Shown here piece after piece: positions 37,442-46,705 of a stretch of 64,000 nt of DNA. The DNA is from an uncultured SAR116 cluster alpha proteobacterium (GTDB lineage Bacteria > Pseudomonadota > Alphaproteobacteria > Puniceispirillales > Marisalimonadaceae): assembly GCA_902595145.1 (NCBI GenBank), contig CACJOU010000002.1, positions 53,745-117,744 of the forward strand, written 5' to 3'. The notes under the pieces are model-generated. The model searched no databases. It was not told the origin of the DNA and was given only the letters and a program-made list of their open reading frames with translations. The stretch's first letter is position 1. Every line of letters begins with the position of its first letter. Both the position numbers and the translations under genes were made by a program.

Positions 37442-38712
37442 TCTTCAATATTTTGATCAAAAATCACATCAGAAACATTTATTGCTCGAGTTAAAAAAAG
37501 ACCATCTAAAGAAGTAACTCTACTTAATGCTACATAGGTTTGACCGGGAGCAAACGAGCCTTTGTCTAAATCTATTACAGCTTTTTCAAATGTTTGTCCT
37601 TGGCTTTTGTGTATTGTTACAGCCCAAGCTAGCTTAATAGGGTATTGAGTAAAAGTTGCTACAACTTCATGTATAACTTGACCATCTTTAATTAAATAAT
37701 CAAATTTTTCCCAAGTATCTTGTATAATTTTATAGATTTTATTTTTAATTTTTAAATGAATAGAATTTTCTGTTAACTGAGTAACTATGCCTATTGATCC
37801 ATTAACCCATCTTTTAGGAGATTTTAAATCATTTTTAATGAGCATTACTTGTGCTCCAACTTTTAACTCAAGAATTTCGTCAGCTGGCTTTTCTTTGAAG
37901 TCACCTGTTTCAGATGACTCATAAAAAAATGTTTCACTGTTTATATTTTGAAGGTTAACATTATTTATAGTATCCACTCTTTTATTTGTGGGTGACAATA
38001 TAATTGTCTCTGACGGTATATCTAAACTTTCATTAACGACCCTGTTGTTTAATATAAAAAGATCATTATCGTTTATGTTCCCAGATCTAATATTGTTGAG
38101 TATATTAATAAAATCTTTATCTTTTTGTCTATAGATCTTTGTTAATTCATAGGTTTTAATATCACTTTCATCAAAGCAATTCGCATTAAAAAAATAATGA
38201 CCAAGTGGATAAAAATTATTAAAAATTTCTCTTTCATTTTCCCTTATTACTGGAGGAAGTTGATGCACGTCTCCTAAAAGAATAATTTGAATACCGCCAA
38301 AGCTTTTGTCACTATTTCTATTTAATCTAAGTGATTGATCTATAGCATCAAGCACATCACATCTTATCATAGAGCATTCATCAATTAAAATAGTATCAAT
38401 TTTGCTTATTACCTTGCTTCGTAATCTTTTGATTTTTTCATTTATTAATATTCTTGGAGGAAATAGAAAAAAAGAATGAATAGTTTTTCCTTTAGCTTTT
38501 ATTGCGGATATTCCTGTTGAGGCTAATATTACAAAATTCTTTTTTGAATTAATTCTAAAATATTCTAATAGGGTAGTTTTTCCTGTGCCAGCTTTTCCAG
38601 TGATAAAAATATTTTGCTTAGAATACTCCATTAGATTAAAAATTTCTTTTAATTCAGAATTAAATTCAATTTTTTCAGGCATATCATTGTAATTATTTAT
38701 TTTATTTTCCAT
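37426..38712 (-). CDS. Pif1-like SF1B DNA helicase
   Basis: Helicase with Walker A GKAGTGKTT (about residue 40), ASTGISA and KTIHSFF of the Pif1/RecD branch, DECSMI (Walker B), GDVHQLPPV, LTKIYRQKD, and C-terminal AWAVTIHKSQGQTF and YVALSRV. Bacterial Pif1-like enzymes unwind DNA 5'-3', including G-quadruplexes and forks. I choose ATG 38712 (428 residues) over the in-frame TTG at 38718. It overlaps gntK by 11 bases on the same strand, so a DNA helicase appears to be cotranscribed with gluconate metabolism genes. That linkage has no obvious functional reason. Confidence 0.88.
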   Translation of the reverse strand: MENKINNYNDMPEKIEFNSELKEIFNLMEYSKQNIFITGKAGTGKTTLLEYFRINSKKNFVILASTGISAIKAKGKTIHSFFLFPPRILINEKIKRLRSKVISKIDTILIDECSMIRCDVLDAIDQSLRLNRNSDKSFGGIQIILLGDVHQLPPVIRENEREIFNNFYPLGHYFFNANCFDESDIKTYELTKIYRQKDKDFINILNNIRSGNINDNDLFILNNRVVNESLDIPSETIILSPTNKRVDTINNVNLQNINSETFFYESSETGDFKEKPADEILELKVGAQVMLIKNDLKSPKRWVNGSIGIVTQLTENSIHLKIKNKIYKIIQDTWEKFDYLIKDGQVIHEVVATFTQYPIKLAWAVTIHKSQGQTFEKAVIDLDKGSFAPGQTYVALSRVTSLDGLFLTRAINVSDVIFDQNIEDYFSG

Positions 38713-39211
38713 AATCAAACTTATTTTTAATAATAGAAGTTAAATGTGAAGTCGCTTCTTCTGGTGTAAGAGTTTCTTCTATTGTTATGCAGACATCTGG
38801 TTCTTCCAAAATAGCGAATTGACTATCAACTAAACTGTCAGGCATGAAATGATCTTTTCTATTTTTTATCCTTGTCTTTGCAGTCTTTTTAATAATTTTT
38901 AAATAAACTAAATAATCTTCTTTAATGTTTAATATTGATCTATATTTTTCTTTTAGAGCAGAGCATGCAACAACTAAATTTTGAATTTTCTTTCTTTTGT
39001 CGATTTCTTCTTTTATTTTAATAAGCCAATCATACCTGTCTTTGTCATTCAGTGGAATTCCCGCACTCATCTTATCTATATTTTTTTTACTATGGTAATC
39101 ATCTGCTTCGATTAAAAATGCATTTATTTTTTTTGATAACAACTTTGCAACCGTTGTTTTACCAGAACCAGCGACACCCATTATAAGTATAGTAACAAAA
39201 TTGTCGCTCAT
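38702..39211 (-). CDS. gntK: Gluconokinase
   Basis: P-loop kinase phosphorylating gluconate to 6-phosphogluconate. It carries Walker A MGVAGSGKTTVA (about residues 11-22), EADDYHSKKNIDKMSAGIPLNDKDRYDWL, the conserved GntK block, then VACSALKEKYR and KNRKDHFMPDSLVDSQFAILEEP. Length is 169 residues, normal. Its start overlaps the gnd stop by four bases (ATGA), so the two enzymes act in sequence from one transcript: gluconate to 6-phosphogluconate, then to ribulose 5-phosphate. Confidence 0.93.
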   Translation of the reverse strand: MSDNFVTILIMGVAGSGKTTVAKLLSKKINAFLIEADDYHSKKNIDKMSAGIPLNDKDRYDWLIKIKEEIDKRKKIQNLVVACSALKEKYRSILNIKEDYLVYLKIIKKTAKTRIKNRKDHFMPDSLVDSQFAILEEPDVCITIEETLTPEEATSHLTSIIKNKFDYGK

Positions 39212-40587
39212 AATTTAGTCCAATAAGGATTTATCTTATTTTTTCCTTTTTTGTCTTTAATTGGATGAAGACCAAAAAAACTTCTTTGTAACTGTATTGT
39301 TTCACCAATTATATGATTTGAAAACATTTGGTCATAATATGCCAGATTAGAAGATAAAACAGGGCAAGTTATTCCCATATTTATTGCACTTGAATTGAAT
39401 TCTCTTATTGATTTTAATTGATCTGGACAATTTTTTTTAATTAAATCATGTAAATATTGTGGATCAATTTTTTTTCGTTTGGTGAATTCTTTTGAGATAA
39501 TATCTAGGTATCTACCTTGTAAAATACATCCAGCACTCCATGCTTTAAAGATATCTTTGATTTTAAAATTAAAAAAATCCCATTTATTTGATTCATTTAT
39601 AAGGTTTAGACCTTGGTATATAGAGCAAGCAAAATTAAAAAAAATTATTTGTTCAATAGAGATTTCATTATATTTATCATTTGGATTATATTTTTTATTA
39701 CTAAAATTTTGTTCAAAATTATATTTAAAATTTTTTGAGTTAGATCTCGCAGACACAGCCTCGTATATTGATGGAATTCCAACCCCTAAGTCTAGTGCAG
39801 CTTTTATAGTCCAAACACCTGTTCCATTTTGTCCAATTACAGAGTCAACCTCATCTATAAAATATTGATCATTTTCATTTTTAGCATTTATTATTTCAGA
39901 AGTTATTCTTAACAGAAATGAAGAAGAGTTAGTTTCAAGTAAATCTTTAAATTTTTTTGCTATTTCATTATTATTTAGATTATAAACTTTATCTAAGATA
40001 TTAGTTACCTCAGCTATTCCTTCCATAAGTGCGTATTCAATTCCATTATGGACTAATTTCACAAAATGTCCTGAGCCAGCGCTACCAAAAAAACAACAAG
40101 CACTTTGATTGTGATTTTTCGCTGCAATATCCTCAAATATGTGTTTAGTTTTGTTCCATGCTTCTTTTGAGCCTCCAACCATTATTGCTGGACCATTTTT
40201 AGCTCCTCTAGGTCCACCTGAAACTCCAACGCCTAAAAAGTTTATCTTATGACTATTTAATAGAGTATTTCTTTCTATAGACTTCGAATAAAGGGAATTT
40301 CCAAGGTCAGCGAGAATATCTTCAGGTTCTAAAAAATTAGTTAATTCATCAATTATTTCGTCTACTTTATCAGCTGGTAAGCTGAGCATAATTATTCTAG
40401 GCGATATAACCTTGTTTAAGAGTTCATTTAAAGATTCTGTTAGAAATAAATCTTTAACTTTATTTTTTTTGAGGTCGTTATTTATTGCTGGATTTTCTTC
40501 ATATGCATAAACTTTATATTTTTTTGATATGATATTCTTGGCTAAATTCAATCCCATTGAGCCAAGTCCAATTATTCCAATGTTCAT
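39208..40587 (-). CDS. gnd: 6-phosphogluconate dehydrogenase, decarboxylating
   Basis: Oxidises 6-phosphogluconate to ribulose 5-phosphate and CO2 with NADP(+), the oxidative pentose phosphate step. The Rossmann motif GIIGLGSMGLNLAK starts directly after the Met; VGVSGGPRGAKNGPAIMVGG and the catalytic FVKLVHNGIEYALMEGIAE follow. I choose ATG 40587 (459 residues) because the motif begins there; an in-frame GTG at 40599 would add four residues. It heads the gnd-gntK-helicase cluster. Ribose phosphate isomerase RpiB is encoded at 59149. Confidence 0.94.
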   Translation of the reverse strand: MNIGIIGLGSMGLNLAKNIISKKYKVYAYEENPAINNDLKKNKVKDLFLTESLNELLNKVISPRIIMLSLPADKVDEIIDELTNFLEPEDILADLGNSLYSKSIERNTLLNSHKINFLGVGVSGGPRGAKNGPAIMVGGSKEAWNKTKHIFEDIAAKNHNQSACCFFGSAGSGHFVKLVHNGIEYALMEGIAEVTNILDKVYNLNNNEIAKKFKDLLETNSSSFLLRITSEIINAKNENDQYFIDEVDSVIGQNGTGVWTIKAALDLGVGIPSIYEAVSARSNSKNFKYNFEQNFSNKKYNPNDKYNEISIEQIIFFNFACSIYQGLNLINESNKWDFFNFKIKDIFKAWSAGCILQGRYLDIISKEFTKRKKIDPQYLHDLIKKNCPDQLKSIREFNSSAINMGITCPVLSSNLAYYDQMFSNHIIGETIQLQRSFFGLHPIKDKKGKNKINPYWTKL

Positions 40588-40657
40588 GCGACGATTCACC
40601 TTTTTGATATGAATAACATTTTTATATCAAGTTAAAATATTTTTTCTATAAGATTGA

Positions 40658-41609
40658 TTAATTTCTTTTAAATTTAAAAAAATTAGAAATTGGAGAGTAA
40701 AAAATTTCTAATATTACAAATCCAGTTATTGCAAAAATTGCAATTAACTGATTAAGAGTAATTTCGTCTTCAAGAATAAAAAATGCTAATCCTAGAGCAA
40801 TTACAGGCTTCAGGAAAAACAAATAATTTCCTCTTGCTACATCAGGAATTTTAGATAGCCCCCACAACCAAAGTATGAATGCTATACAAGTATTCCAGAC
40901 CCCAAGAGTTATTATGGACATATACTCAACATGTGTTCTATCAAAAAGATCAAATGGATTTACCCATATATTCCAAATAACACCTATGGATGGATATAAA
41001 GCTATAAAGCCTAGTACAAAAGTGTATGTAGTAATTCTAATAGGTCCATATTCTTGAACATAAGGTTTAACCATAACAAGATAAATTGCTCCAACTAAAG
41101 CGCACCCAATAGATAAATAAATTCCCAAGATACTGTCACCAGTTCCACTGAGTTGTTCTATGTAGCCGTCAGTAAGTAAAAAAAACACATCCTAGAAAGG
41201 CGCCAATCCCACTTATTATTTTGGGGGGTGTTATTTTAGTTCCTTCAATTATGCGAGCTACAAAAACAACTCCTATTGGCATTATTGTGACCATAGTGGC
41301 AACTTGTACAACAGAAGCAAAGTCTAAAGCCCAATGAAATAAAAACTGTCCAAATGCCATTCCAAAAACTGAAAGAATAACAATGGGGTAGGGGTCTTTT
41401 TTAAGTGGTGTTATTAAGTTTCAAGATGATGGGTTAATTAAGCACAAAATTAATAAGGAAAACCCTCCTAAGCCAAATCTCCAAACAGAAACTTCAATCC
41501 CAGAAATCCCTGAAAGTTTAACAAAAAATTCAGAACTGGCATGACCACATACACCTAGAAATGCAGAAAAATAAGCTAATATTATCAAAGTTTTACTATC
41601 TTGATACAT
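40658..41609 (-). pseudogene. EamA/DMT-family transporter, broken by a nonsense codon and a frameshift
   Basis: Read on the minus strand, the ATG at 41609 starts an EamA transporter (MYQDSKTLIILAYFSAFLGV) that meets an in-frame TGA at 41421-41423 after INPSS. The same frame continues with NLITPLKK and MAFGQFLFHWALDFASVVQ until GCVFFTY and a stop. The rest (LLTDGYIEQLSGTGDS to ISNFFKFKRN) continues in another frame, entered at a run of eight T (minus strand) near 41178-41185; a T7 run would restore one frame. Joined, the pieces make about 317 residues with ten helices, a normal EamA protein. TGA serves as a normal stop elsewhere in the window, so recoding is unlikely. A single-base sequencing error could explain the frameshift but not both lesions. 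Confidence 0.85.
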
Positions 41610-41639
41610 TTATCTAAATAATAAAACTTTGTTTTATAA

Positions 41640-43877
41640 TTAATTACCTTCGATTATCTTCAAAACTTTAGGTGGCGACATCGGAAGACTGTACGAACGT
41701 TTTCCGATTGCTTGATAAACTGCGTTTGATATAGCTGCCAGAGGTGGTACCAAGGGAACTTCACCTACACCTCTTACACCTTGCGGATGTTTTGGATTCG
41801 GAATTTCGATTAATACAGTGTCTAACATTGGTAAATCTGAGCATACAGGCATTCTATAATCCAAAAAGCCAGTATTATCCAAATGACCATCTTTATTGTA
41901 GATATATTCTTCGCTTAAAGCCCAGCCAATACCTTGAACACATCCACCATGAAGCTGGCCCTCCACATAATCAGGATGAATTGCCTTACCAACGTCTTGT
42001 ATAGATGTGTATCGTTTTACCCTTACTATACCAAGATCCATATCTACTTCAACATCACAAATATGAGTTGCAAAGCCACCTTCAGCACCTTCAGTGTTTA
42101 CCTGGTATCCAGCTCCAATTGGACCACCGGTCGCGGTGGCTTTTTCTGCTAATTCAGCCAATGTAAGTGGAGCAAACTTTCCTGCATTATCACCGGCAGG
42201 TCTAGCTTCACCATTTTCCCACTCAATTGCTTCTTCATCAATACCCCAAATTTTAGCTGCTCTTTGTTTTAATTGTTTAATCACTAATTTAGCAGATTCA
42301 GTTACAACCATTGCAGAAGCAAATAATACTCTACTTCCACCAGTAAGGTTGCTGTATCCAATTGTCGCTGTGTCACCAATTAAAACCGATACTTTATCAT
42401 GATGGATACCTAATAATTCAGCAGTAATATTGGCTATAGATGCTCTGGAACCTCCAATATCTGGATGTCCTGTTGTTACAACCACATTACCGTCTTCAGT
42501 GATGTTTAATTGTGCACTTGATTCTCCACCAGCATTAAACCAAAAACCACTAGCTACACCTCGACCTTGATGCTTGCCTAAGGGAGCTTTATAATGAGGA
42601 TGGTTTATTGCTGCTTCAACTGTTTCCAAATATCCCATTTGAGGATAAGTAGGGCCGTGGACTGCTTGGGTTCCTTCTTTTGCAGCATTAATTTTTCTTA
42701 ACTCCAAAGGACACATGTTAAGTTTTTCAGCAATTTCATCTAAAACAGATTCGACTCCATATGCACCAATAGGAGCTCCAGGAGCTCTGTAAGCAGCAAC
42801 TTTACATCTGTTAGATACAACGTCATAACCAAAAGTATGGGCATTAGGAATATCATAGGGTGCAAGGGAGCATCCTACTGCACCTCTAATGGGAGAGCCG
42901 GGAAAAGCTCCTGCTTGTAAATAATATGTTCCTTGTGCCGCAACAATCTTTCCATCTTTAGTAGCACCAATTTTTATTTTACTTTTAGATCCAGATGTAG
43001 GCCCGGAAGCTCTCATTGTATCTTCTCTGTTCATAACTATTTTAACTGGACGACCTGTTTTTTGTGATAAGATAGTAGCTAATGGCTCTAAATAAACAAT
43101 AGTTTTGCCTCCAAATCCTCCACCAATTTCAGCTGGTATTGCTCTGATGTTACTCTGTGGTATACCAGTTAAATATGAGGTCATCGCTCTTACCATAAAT
43201 TGACCCTGGCTTGAACTCCATATAGTAGCTCTGCCATCTGCTGCAACACTTACTAAACATGAATGTGTTTCTAGGTAACCTTGATGAACTGCTTCAGTTT
43301 TAAATTCTCTTTCTATGATGACATCAGCTTCTGAAAAACCTTTATCAATATCACCCTTTTTATGCTCAAGCGTGCCAGCTATATTAGAGGATTTTCCTTC
43401 AAATTGAATGTGATCATGAAGAATAGGAGCGTCAGGTTTTATTGCGTCATCAATTTCAATGGCCCATGGTAAAACATCGTATTCTACTTCTATTAATTCA
43501 CACGCTTTTTCTGCTATTTCTTCAGTTGTTGCTGCAACTGCTGCAAGTGGATGGCCATGAAAAAGAACTTTGTCTCTAGCCATAACGTTTCTACACATCC
43601 ATCGCATATCTTGGATACCAAGTATAACTGGCGTATCAATAGGGAAGTCAACAACATCCTTGGATGTAATTACTGCCTTAACACCTTCTAATTCCTCTGC
43701 CTTTTTTGTATTAATAGACAAAATTTTAGCGTGTGGATGAGGGCTTCTTAATACATGACCCCAAATCATACCTGGCATTGTTGTGTCTGATGAATATTGA
43801 GCTCGACCAGTAACCTTATCTGCGCCGTCTGGTCTAATGGTGTTTTTACCAATCCATTTATTGCTAATTTCATTCAT
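41640..43877 (-). CDS. Molybdenum hydroxylase large subunit (xanthine dehydrogenase family, Mo-binding)
   Basis: Catalytic subunit of a xanthine oxidase-family hydroxylase, 745 residues. It has the molybdopterin contact GGGFGGK (near residue 253), the active-site segment AAYRAPGAPIGAYGVES, and the C-terminal catalytic glutamate in GVRGVGEVPLVPP. The loop lacks the AYxCSFR signature of true form I CO dehydrogenase, so a CoxL call is not supported. The substrate is unknown, perhaps a purine, aldehyde or N-heterocycle. It is last in a three-gene operon, its start overlapping the [2Fe-2S] gene by one base (TAATG). Its codon use looks less AT-biased than that of its neighbours. Confidence 0.92.
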   Translation of the reverse strand: MNEISNKWIGKNTIRPDGADKVTGRAQYSSDTTMPGMIWGHVLRSPHPHAKILSINTKKAEELEGVKAVITSKDVVDFPIDTPVILGIQDMRWMCRNVMARDKVLFHGHPLAAVAATTEEIAEKACELIEVEYDVLPWAIEIDDAIKPDAPILHDHIQFEGKSSNIAGTLEHKKGDIDKGFSEADVIIEREFKTEAVHQGYLETHSCLVSVAADGRATIWSSSQGQFMVRAMTSYLTGIPQSNIRAIPAEIGGGFGGKTIVYLEPLATILSQKTGRPVKIVMNREDTMRASGPTSGSKSKIKIGATKDGKIVAAQGTYYLQAGAFPGSPIRGAVGCSLAPYDIPNAHTFGYDVVSNRCKVAAYRAPGAPIGAYGVESVLDEIAEKLNMCPLELRKINAAKEGTQAVHGPTYPQMGYLETVEAAINHPHYKAPLGKHQGRGVASGFWFNAGGESSAQLNITEDGNVVVTTGHPDIGGSRASIANITAELLGIHHDKVSVLIGDTATIGYSNLTGGSRVLFASAMVVTESAKLVIKQLKQRAAKIWGIDEEAIEWENGEARPAGDNAGKFAPLTLAELAEKATATGGPIGAGYQVNTEGAEGGFATHICDVEVDMDLGIVRVKRYTSIQDVGKAIHPDYVEGQLHGGCVQGIGWALSEEYIYNKDGHLDNTGFLDYRMPVCSDLPMLDTVLIEIPNPKHPQGVRGVGEVPLVPPLAAISNAVYQAIGKRSYSLPMSPPKVLKIIEGN

Positions 43878-44356
43878 TATGCACTCTCCTTCATTTCATC
43901 AGCAACTTCTAATACAGCTTTTACAATCTTGTCATATCCAGTACATCTACATAAATTGCCAGCCAGCCAATATCTTACTTCAGTTTCTGTTGGTGAAGGG
44001 TTATGGTCTAATAATGCTTTGGAAGCCATTAAGAAACCAGGTGTACAAATGCCACATTGAAGTGCAGCTTTTTCAAGAAATTTTTGTTGTAAAGCATGAA
44101 GTTTACCACCTTCTGACATTCCTTCAATAGTTTCAATATTACTTCCTTCTGCTTCTGCAGCTAACATCAAACAAGAGCAGATTAATTCACCATCAAGGAT
44201 AACACTGCAGGAACCACAATCACCTGAACCACAGCTTTCTTTCGATCCAGTCAAATTTAATTGGTTTCTTAAAATATCCAACATTGTATCATGTGGTTCA
44301 CATAGATAGTCTATATTTTCGTTATTTATTCTAGTTGAAACTTGAATTTTTGCCAT
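43877..44356 (-). CDS. Molybdenum hydroxylase small [2Fe-2S] subunit
   Basis: Electron-transfer subunit with two [2Fe-2S] clusters. The plant-ferredoxin-like cluster is in SCGSGDCGSCSVILDG followed by ICSC; the second, helical cluster is CGICTPGF with LCRCTGY about 30 residues later. I choose ATG 44356 (159 residues, starting MAKIQVSTR), which has GGAGG about 11 bases upstream; an ATG at 44374 lies inside the previous gene. It sits between the FAD and Mo subunit genes, and the assembled enzyme passes electrons Mo to FeS to FAD. Confidence 0.94.
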   Translation of the reverse strand: MAKIQVSTRINNENIDYLCEPHDTMLDILRNQLNLTGSKESCGSGDCGSCSVILDGELICSCLMLAAEAEGSNIETIEGMSEGGKLHALQQKFLEKAALQCGICTPGFLMASKALLDHNPSPTETEVRYWLAGNLCRCTGYDKIVKAVLEVADEMKESA

Positions 44357-44357
44357 A

Positions 44358-45230
44358 CTATTTATTTCCTCCAATTCTATCAGTTGCTAATTTCGTAGCT
44401 CTTTTAAATAAAACGCCTGCAACTTTTGTTCTGTAGTCAATGGTTCCTCTTTTATCATTGATAGGATTACAAGCATCCATACACATTTTGGAAACTTTAT
44501 TTAAAATATCATCATCAAGCTTTGACCCAACCATAATATCTGAAGCTTCCTTAATTAATAAGGGTGTTGGTGCAACAGCACCTAAAGAAACTCTTGCGTG
44601 AGTACAAACATTGTTTTCCAATGAAATATTCACACCACAACCAACAACAGCAATATCCATCTCAGTTCTAGGTGTCATTCTTAAGTAAGCATCCGCAGAA
44701 TTTGCTTCACGTTTAGGAAACTTTAAACTCACAAGCATTTCTCCATTTTCTAAAACGGTTTTTCCTGGTCCTAAATGAAAATTTTCAATTGGTACATCTT
44801 TTTTACCTTTTGGGCCAGCAATAACTGCTTTACAACCAGCTGCAATTAAAGCTGGAACACTATCACCAGCTGGTGATCCGTTGCATAGATTTCCACCTAA
44901 GGAGGCTCTTCCTTGTATCTGTTCTGATCCAATTAATCTGAATGCCTCTAATACACCTGGCCAAAGTTTAGCAAATTTAAGATTTCTATTTAAATTAGCG
45001 CCTGATACTGAGGCACCAACTTCAAATTCACCATCTGAAATTTCATTAATGGAATTTAACTCAACAATTTTTTTAATGTCTATAACTAAATTCGGCTTTC
45101 TAATACCGCTTTTGATTTGAACTAACAAATCTGTTCCACCAGCTAAAAACCGTGCTGTTCCATTGGCCTTTTCATGAGCATTAACTGCCTCATCAATAGT
45201 TTTTGCAGCTAAATATTGTGTATCTGACAT
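44358..45230 (-). CDS. Molybdenum hydroxylase FAD-binding medium subunit
   Basis: CoxM/XdhB-like FAD subunit. The FAD pyrophosphate motifs AGGTDLLVQIKSGI (about residues 32-45) and GRASLGGNLCNGSPAGDSVPAL (about 103-124) are clear, followed by the CO_deh_flav_C domain from about residue 175. I place the start at ATG 45230 (290 residues), preceded by GGGAG at normal spacing; an in-frame TTG at 45242 is less likely. It is the first gene of the three-subunit operon, with a 108-base divergent gap to an EamA transporter. Confidence 0.93.
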   Translation of the reverse strand: MSDTQYLAAKTIDEAVNAHEKANGTARFLAGGTDLLVQIKSGIRKPNLVIDIKKIVELNSINEISDGEFEVGASVSGANLNRNLKFAKLWPGVLEAFRLIGSEQIQGRASLGGNLCNGSPAGDSVPALIAAGCKAVIAGPKGKKDVPIENFHLGPGKTVLENGEMLVSLKFPKREANSADAYLRMTPRTEMDIAVVGCGVNISLENNVCTHARVSLGAVAPTPLLIKEASDIMVGSKLDDDILNKVSKMCMDACNPINDKRGTIDYRTKVAGVLFKRATKLATDRIGGNK

Positions 45231-45338
45231 TTTATCTCCCAAAAATTAAGTTTGAATATCATCTAAAAGAATTATACTAAATAAATAACAACTAATTTTT
45301 TTTAATTCAATATATTTAAGCGTATTAAATCAAAATTT

Positions 45339-46235
45339 ATGAAAATTTTAACTAATCCTCATTTTCTATTAACGCTAACATCAATATTTTGGGCATTTAA
45401 TACTGTTGCTGGAAGAGCAGCAGTAGGAGAAGTTTCACCTTTATTAATAGTCAGTGTGAGGTGGTTTTTTGTTTCAATAATTTTATCAGTTTTATGCAGA
45501 AATCAATTAATTGAAACTTGGAGCATATTAAACAAAAAAATCAAATGGCTAATATTCATGGGTTTATTTGGCTTTACTGGTTTTAATTCTGCATATTATG
45601 TTGCAGCACATGATACAATAGCTATAAATCTTGGTTTGGTTCAAGGAACAATGCCAGCCTTTATAATTATAATTGCATGGATATGGTTGAAAGATAAAAT
45701 CAATTTTACACAATTCTTAGGTGTTTTGATAACTTTTATAGCAGTATTAATTGTTGTTTGTTCTGGTAATTTTAATGCCTTAATTGAATTAGAATTAAAC
45801 AATGGTGATATTGTGATGATATTTGCTTGTACCTTGTATGCAATTTATGCAGTTGGTTTAAGAAAAAAACCTAAAATTAGGGCTTTGCCTTTATTAACTT
45901 TTTTTGCATATATTGCATTTTTGGGCTCTCTTCCAGGTTTCATTTATGAGACTTATTCTAATCAATTAATTTTACCTGGCCAAAAAGGTTTTATAATATT
46001 GGGAGTTATAATTATCTTTCCATCATTTTTAGCACAGATTTTTTTTATGAAGGGTGTTGAAAAAATAGGTCCTTCAAGATCTGGTTTATATACTAACTTA
46101 GTACCAGTTTTTAGTTCATTATTAGCAGTATTTTTTTTAGGAGAAGAATTTCAGTTTTTTCATTTATTATCATTAATAATGATCTTTACTGGAATTTATC
46201 TTTTTGAATATAATCAAGTACAAAAGTTGAAATAA
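45339..46235 (+). CDS. EamA/DMT-family transporter
   Basis: A 298-residue membrane protein with ten predicted helices in two EamA repeats (TSIFWAFNTVAGRAAVGEVSPLLIVSVRWF in the first; GPSRSGLYTNLVPVFSSLLAVFFLGEEF in the second). The RW and LGE positions are those typical of EamA carriers. Substrate unknown. It is divergent from the molybdenum hydroxylase operon, which could mean shared regulation and transport of the hydroxylase substrate or product, but that is speculation. A 68-residue membrane protein gene follows four bases later. Confidence 0.88.
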   Translation: MKILTNPHFLLTLTSIFWAFNTVAGRAAVGEVSPLLIVSVRWFFVSIILSVLCRNQLIETWSILNKKIKWLIFMGLFGFTGFNSAYYVAAHDTIAINLGLVQGTMPAFIIIIAWIWLKDKINFTQFLGVLITFIAVLIVVCSGNFNALIELELNNGDIVMIFACTLYAIYAVGLRKKPKIRALPLLTFFAYIAFLGSLPGFIYETYSNQLILPGQKGFIILGVIIIFPSFLAQIFFMKGVEKIGPSRSGLYTNLVPVFSSLLAVFFLGEEFQFFHLLSLIMIFTGIYLFEYNQVQKLK

Positions 46236-46239
46236 TTTT

Positions 46240-46446
46240 ATGTTTTCAGAGTATGATAAATTTGTTGAATTTTTTTCTTATTCTCTTTCCAACTCTCTAA
46301 TTTTATTAATTATATTCATTGTTTTTGGAAGATTGTTTATAGTTAATTGGAAAAATAAAAAAGAAGGGTGGCAAACAAAAGCGTGGATTAATGGAATTAT
46401 AACTTTAATTTCATTTTTGATATTAGCATTTTTACCACATAACTAA
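46240..46446 (+). CDS. Small two-helix membrane protein, unknown
   Basis: The 68-residue frame encodes two hydrophobic helices (about residues 17-32 and 50-65) flanking a short Lys-rich loop with WKNKKEGWQTKAW. I do not recognise a family. It starts four bases after the EamA transporter stop, so it is probably cotranscribed. It ends 12 bases before the end of the convergent nqrM gene. Short length lowers certainty, but the tight spacing and membrane-like pattern suggest it is real. Confidence 0.55.
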   Translation: MFSEYDKFVEFFSYSLSNSLILLIIFIVFGRLFIVNWKNKKEGWQTKAWINGIITLISFLILAFLPHN

Positions 46447-46458
46447 ATTTAAGAAATG

Positions 46459-46671
46459 TTAAATTTTTTGAGCTTTTTTACAGTTAAGTTGAGTTACCAA
46501 AGGACTATTAGGATCTATATCTTTATTACATACTGAACACTTATTTGAGCCAGAGATTGCATTCAAGCCGCCACAACTTCCTTTGATATTTTTATTCATC
46601 AACATTACGCCTAATGACATAATTAAAATAATAATTAAAAATATTATGAATGTAATAATAAAAATTTCCAT
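46459..46671 (-). CDS. nqrM: Na+-NQR maturation factor NqrM
   Basis: A 70-residue protein with one N-terminal transmembrane helix (about 3-25) and the DUF539/NqrM cysteine pattern: KGSCGGLNAI, then KCSVCNKDID. In Vibrio, NqrM is needed to deliver the iron that sits between NqrD and NqrE. The gene lies just downstream of apbE and divergent from nqrABCDEF, so all Na+-NQR maturation factors are here. A fourth cysteine occurs near the C-terminus (QLNCKK). Confidence 0.9.
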   Translation of the reverse strand: MEIFIITFIIFLIIILIMSLGVMLMNKNIKGSCGGLNAISGSNKCSVCNKDIDPNSPLVTQLNCKKAQKI

Positions 46672-46705
46672 AGTTTTTATTACAACTAATAGTCTAAAAT
46701 CTCAA

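Noticed and set aside
41421..41423. TGA in the EamA gene read as tryptophan or selenocysteine
   Set aside because: TGA acts as a normal stop in cdsA, lpxD, birA and other genes here, no Sec insertion hairpin was seen, and a separate frameshift also breaks the gene. Pseudogene is simpler.
41744..42402. Several overlapping plus-strand frames inside the molybdenum hydroxylase large subunit gene
   Set aside because: All are antisense to clear catalytic motifs and show no protein-like pattern; the lower AT content of this gene simply leaves more open shadow frames.
41640..45230. Aerobic CO dehydrogenase (coxMSL)
   Set aside because: The large subunit lacks the AYxCSFR active-site loop of form I enzymes, so gene order alone does not justify the call.
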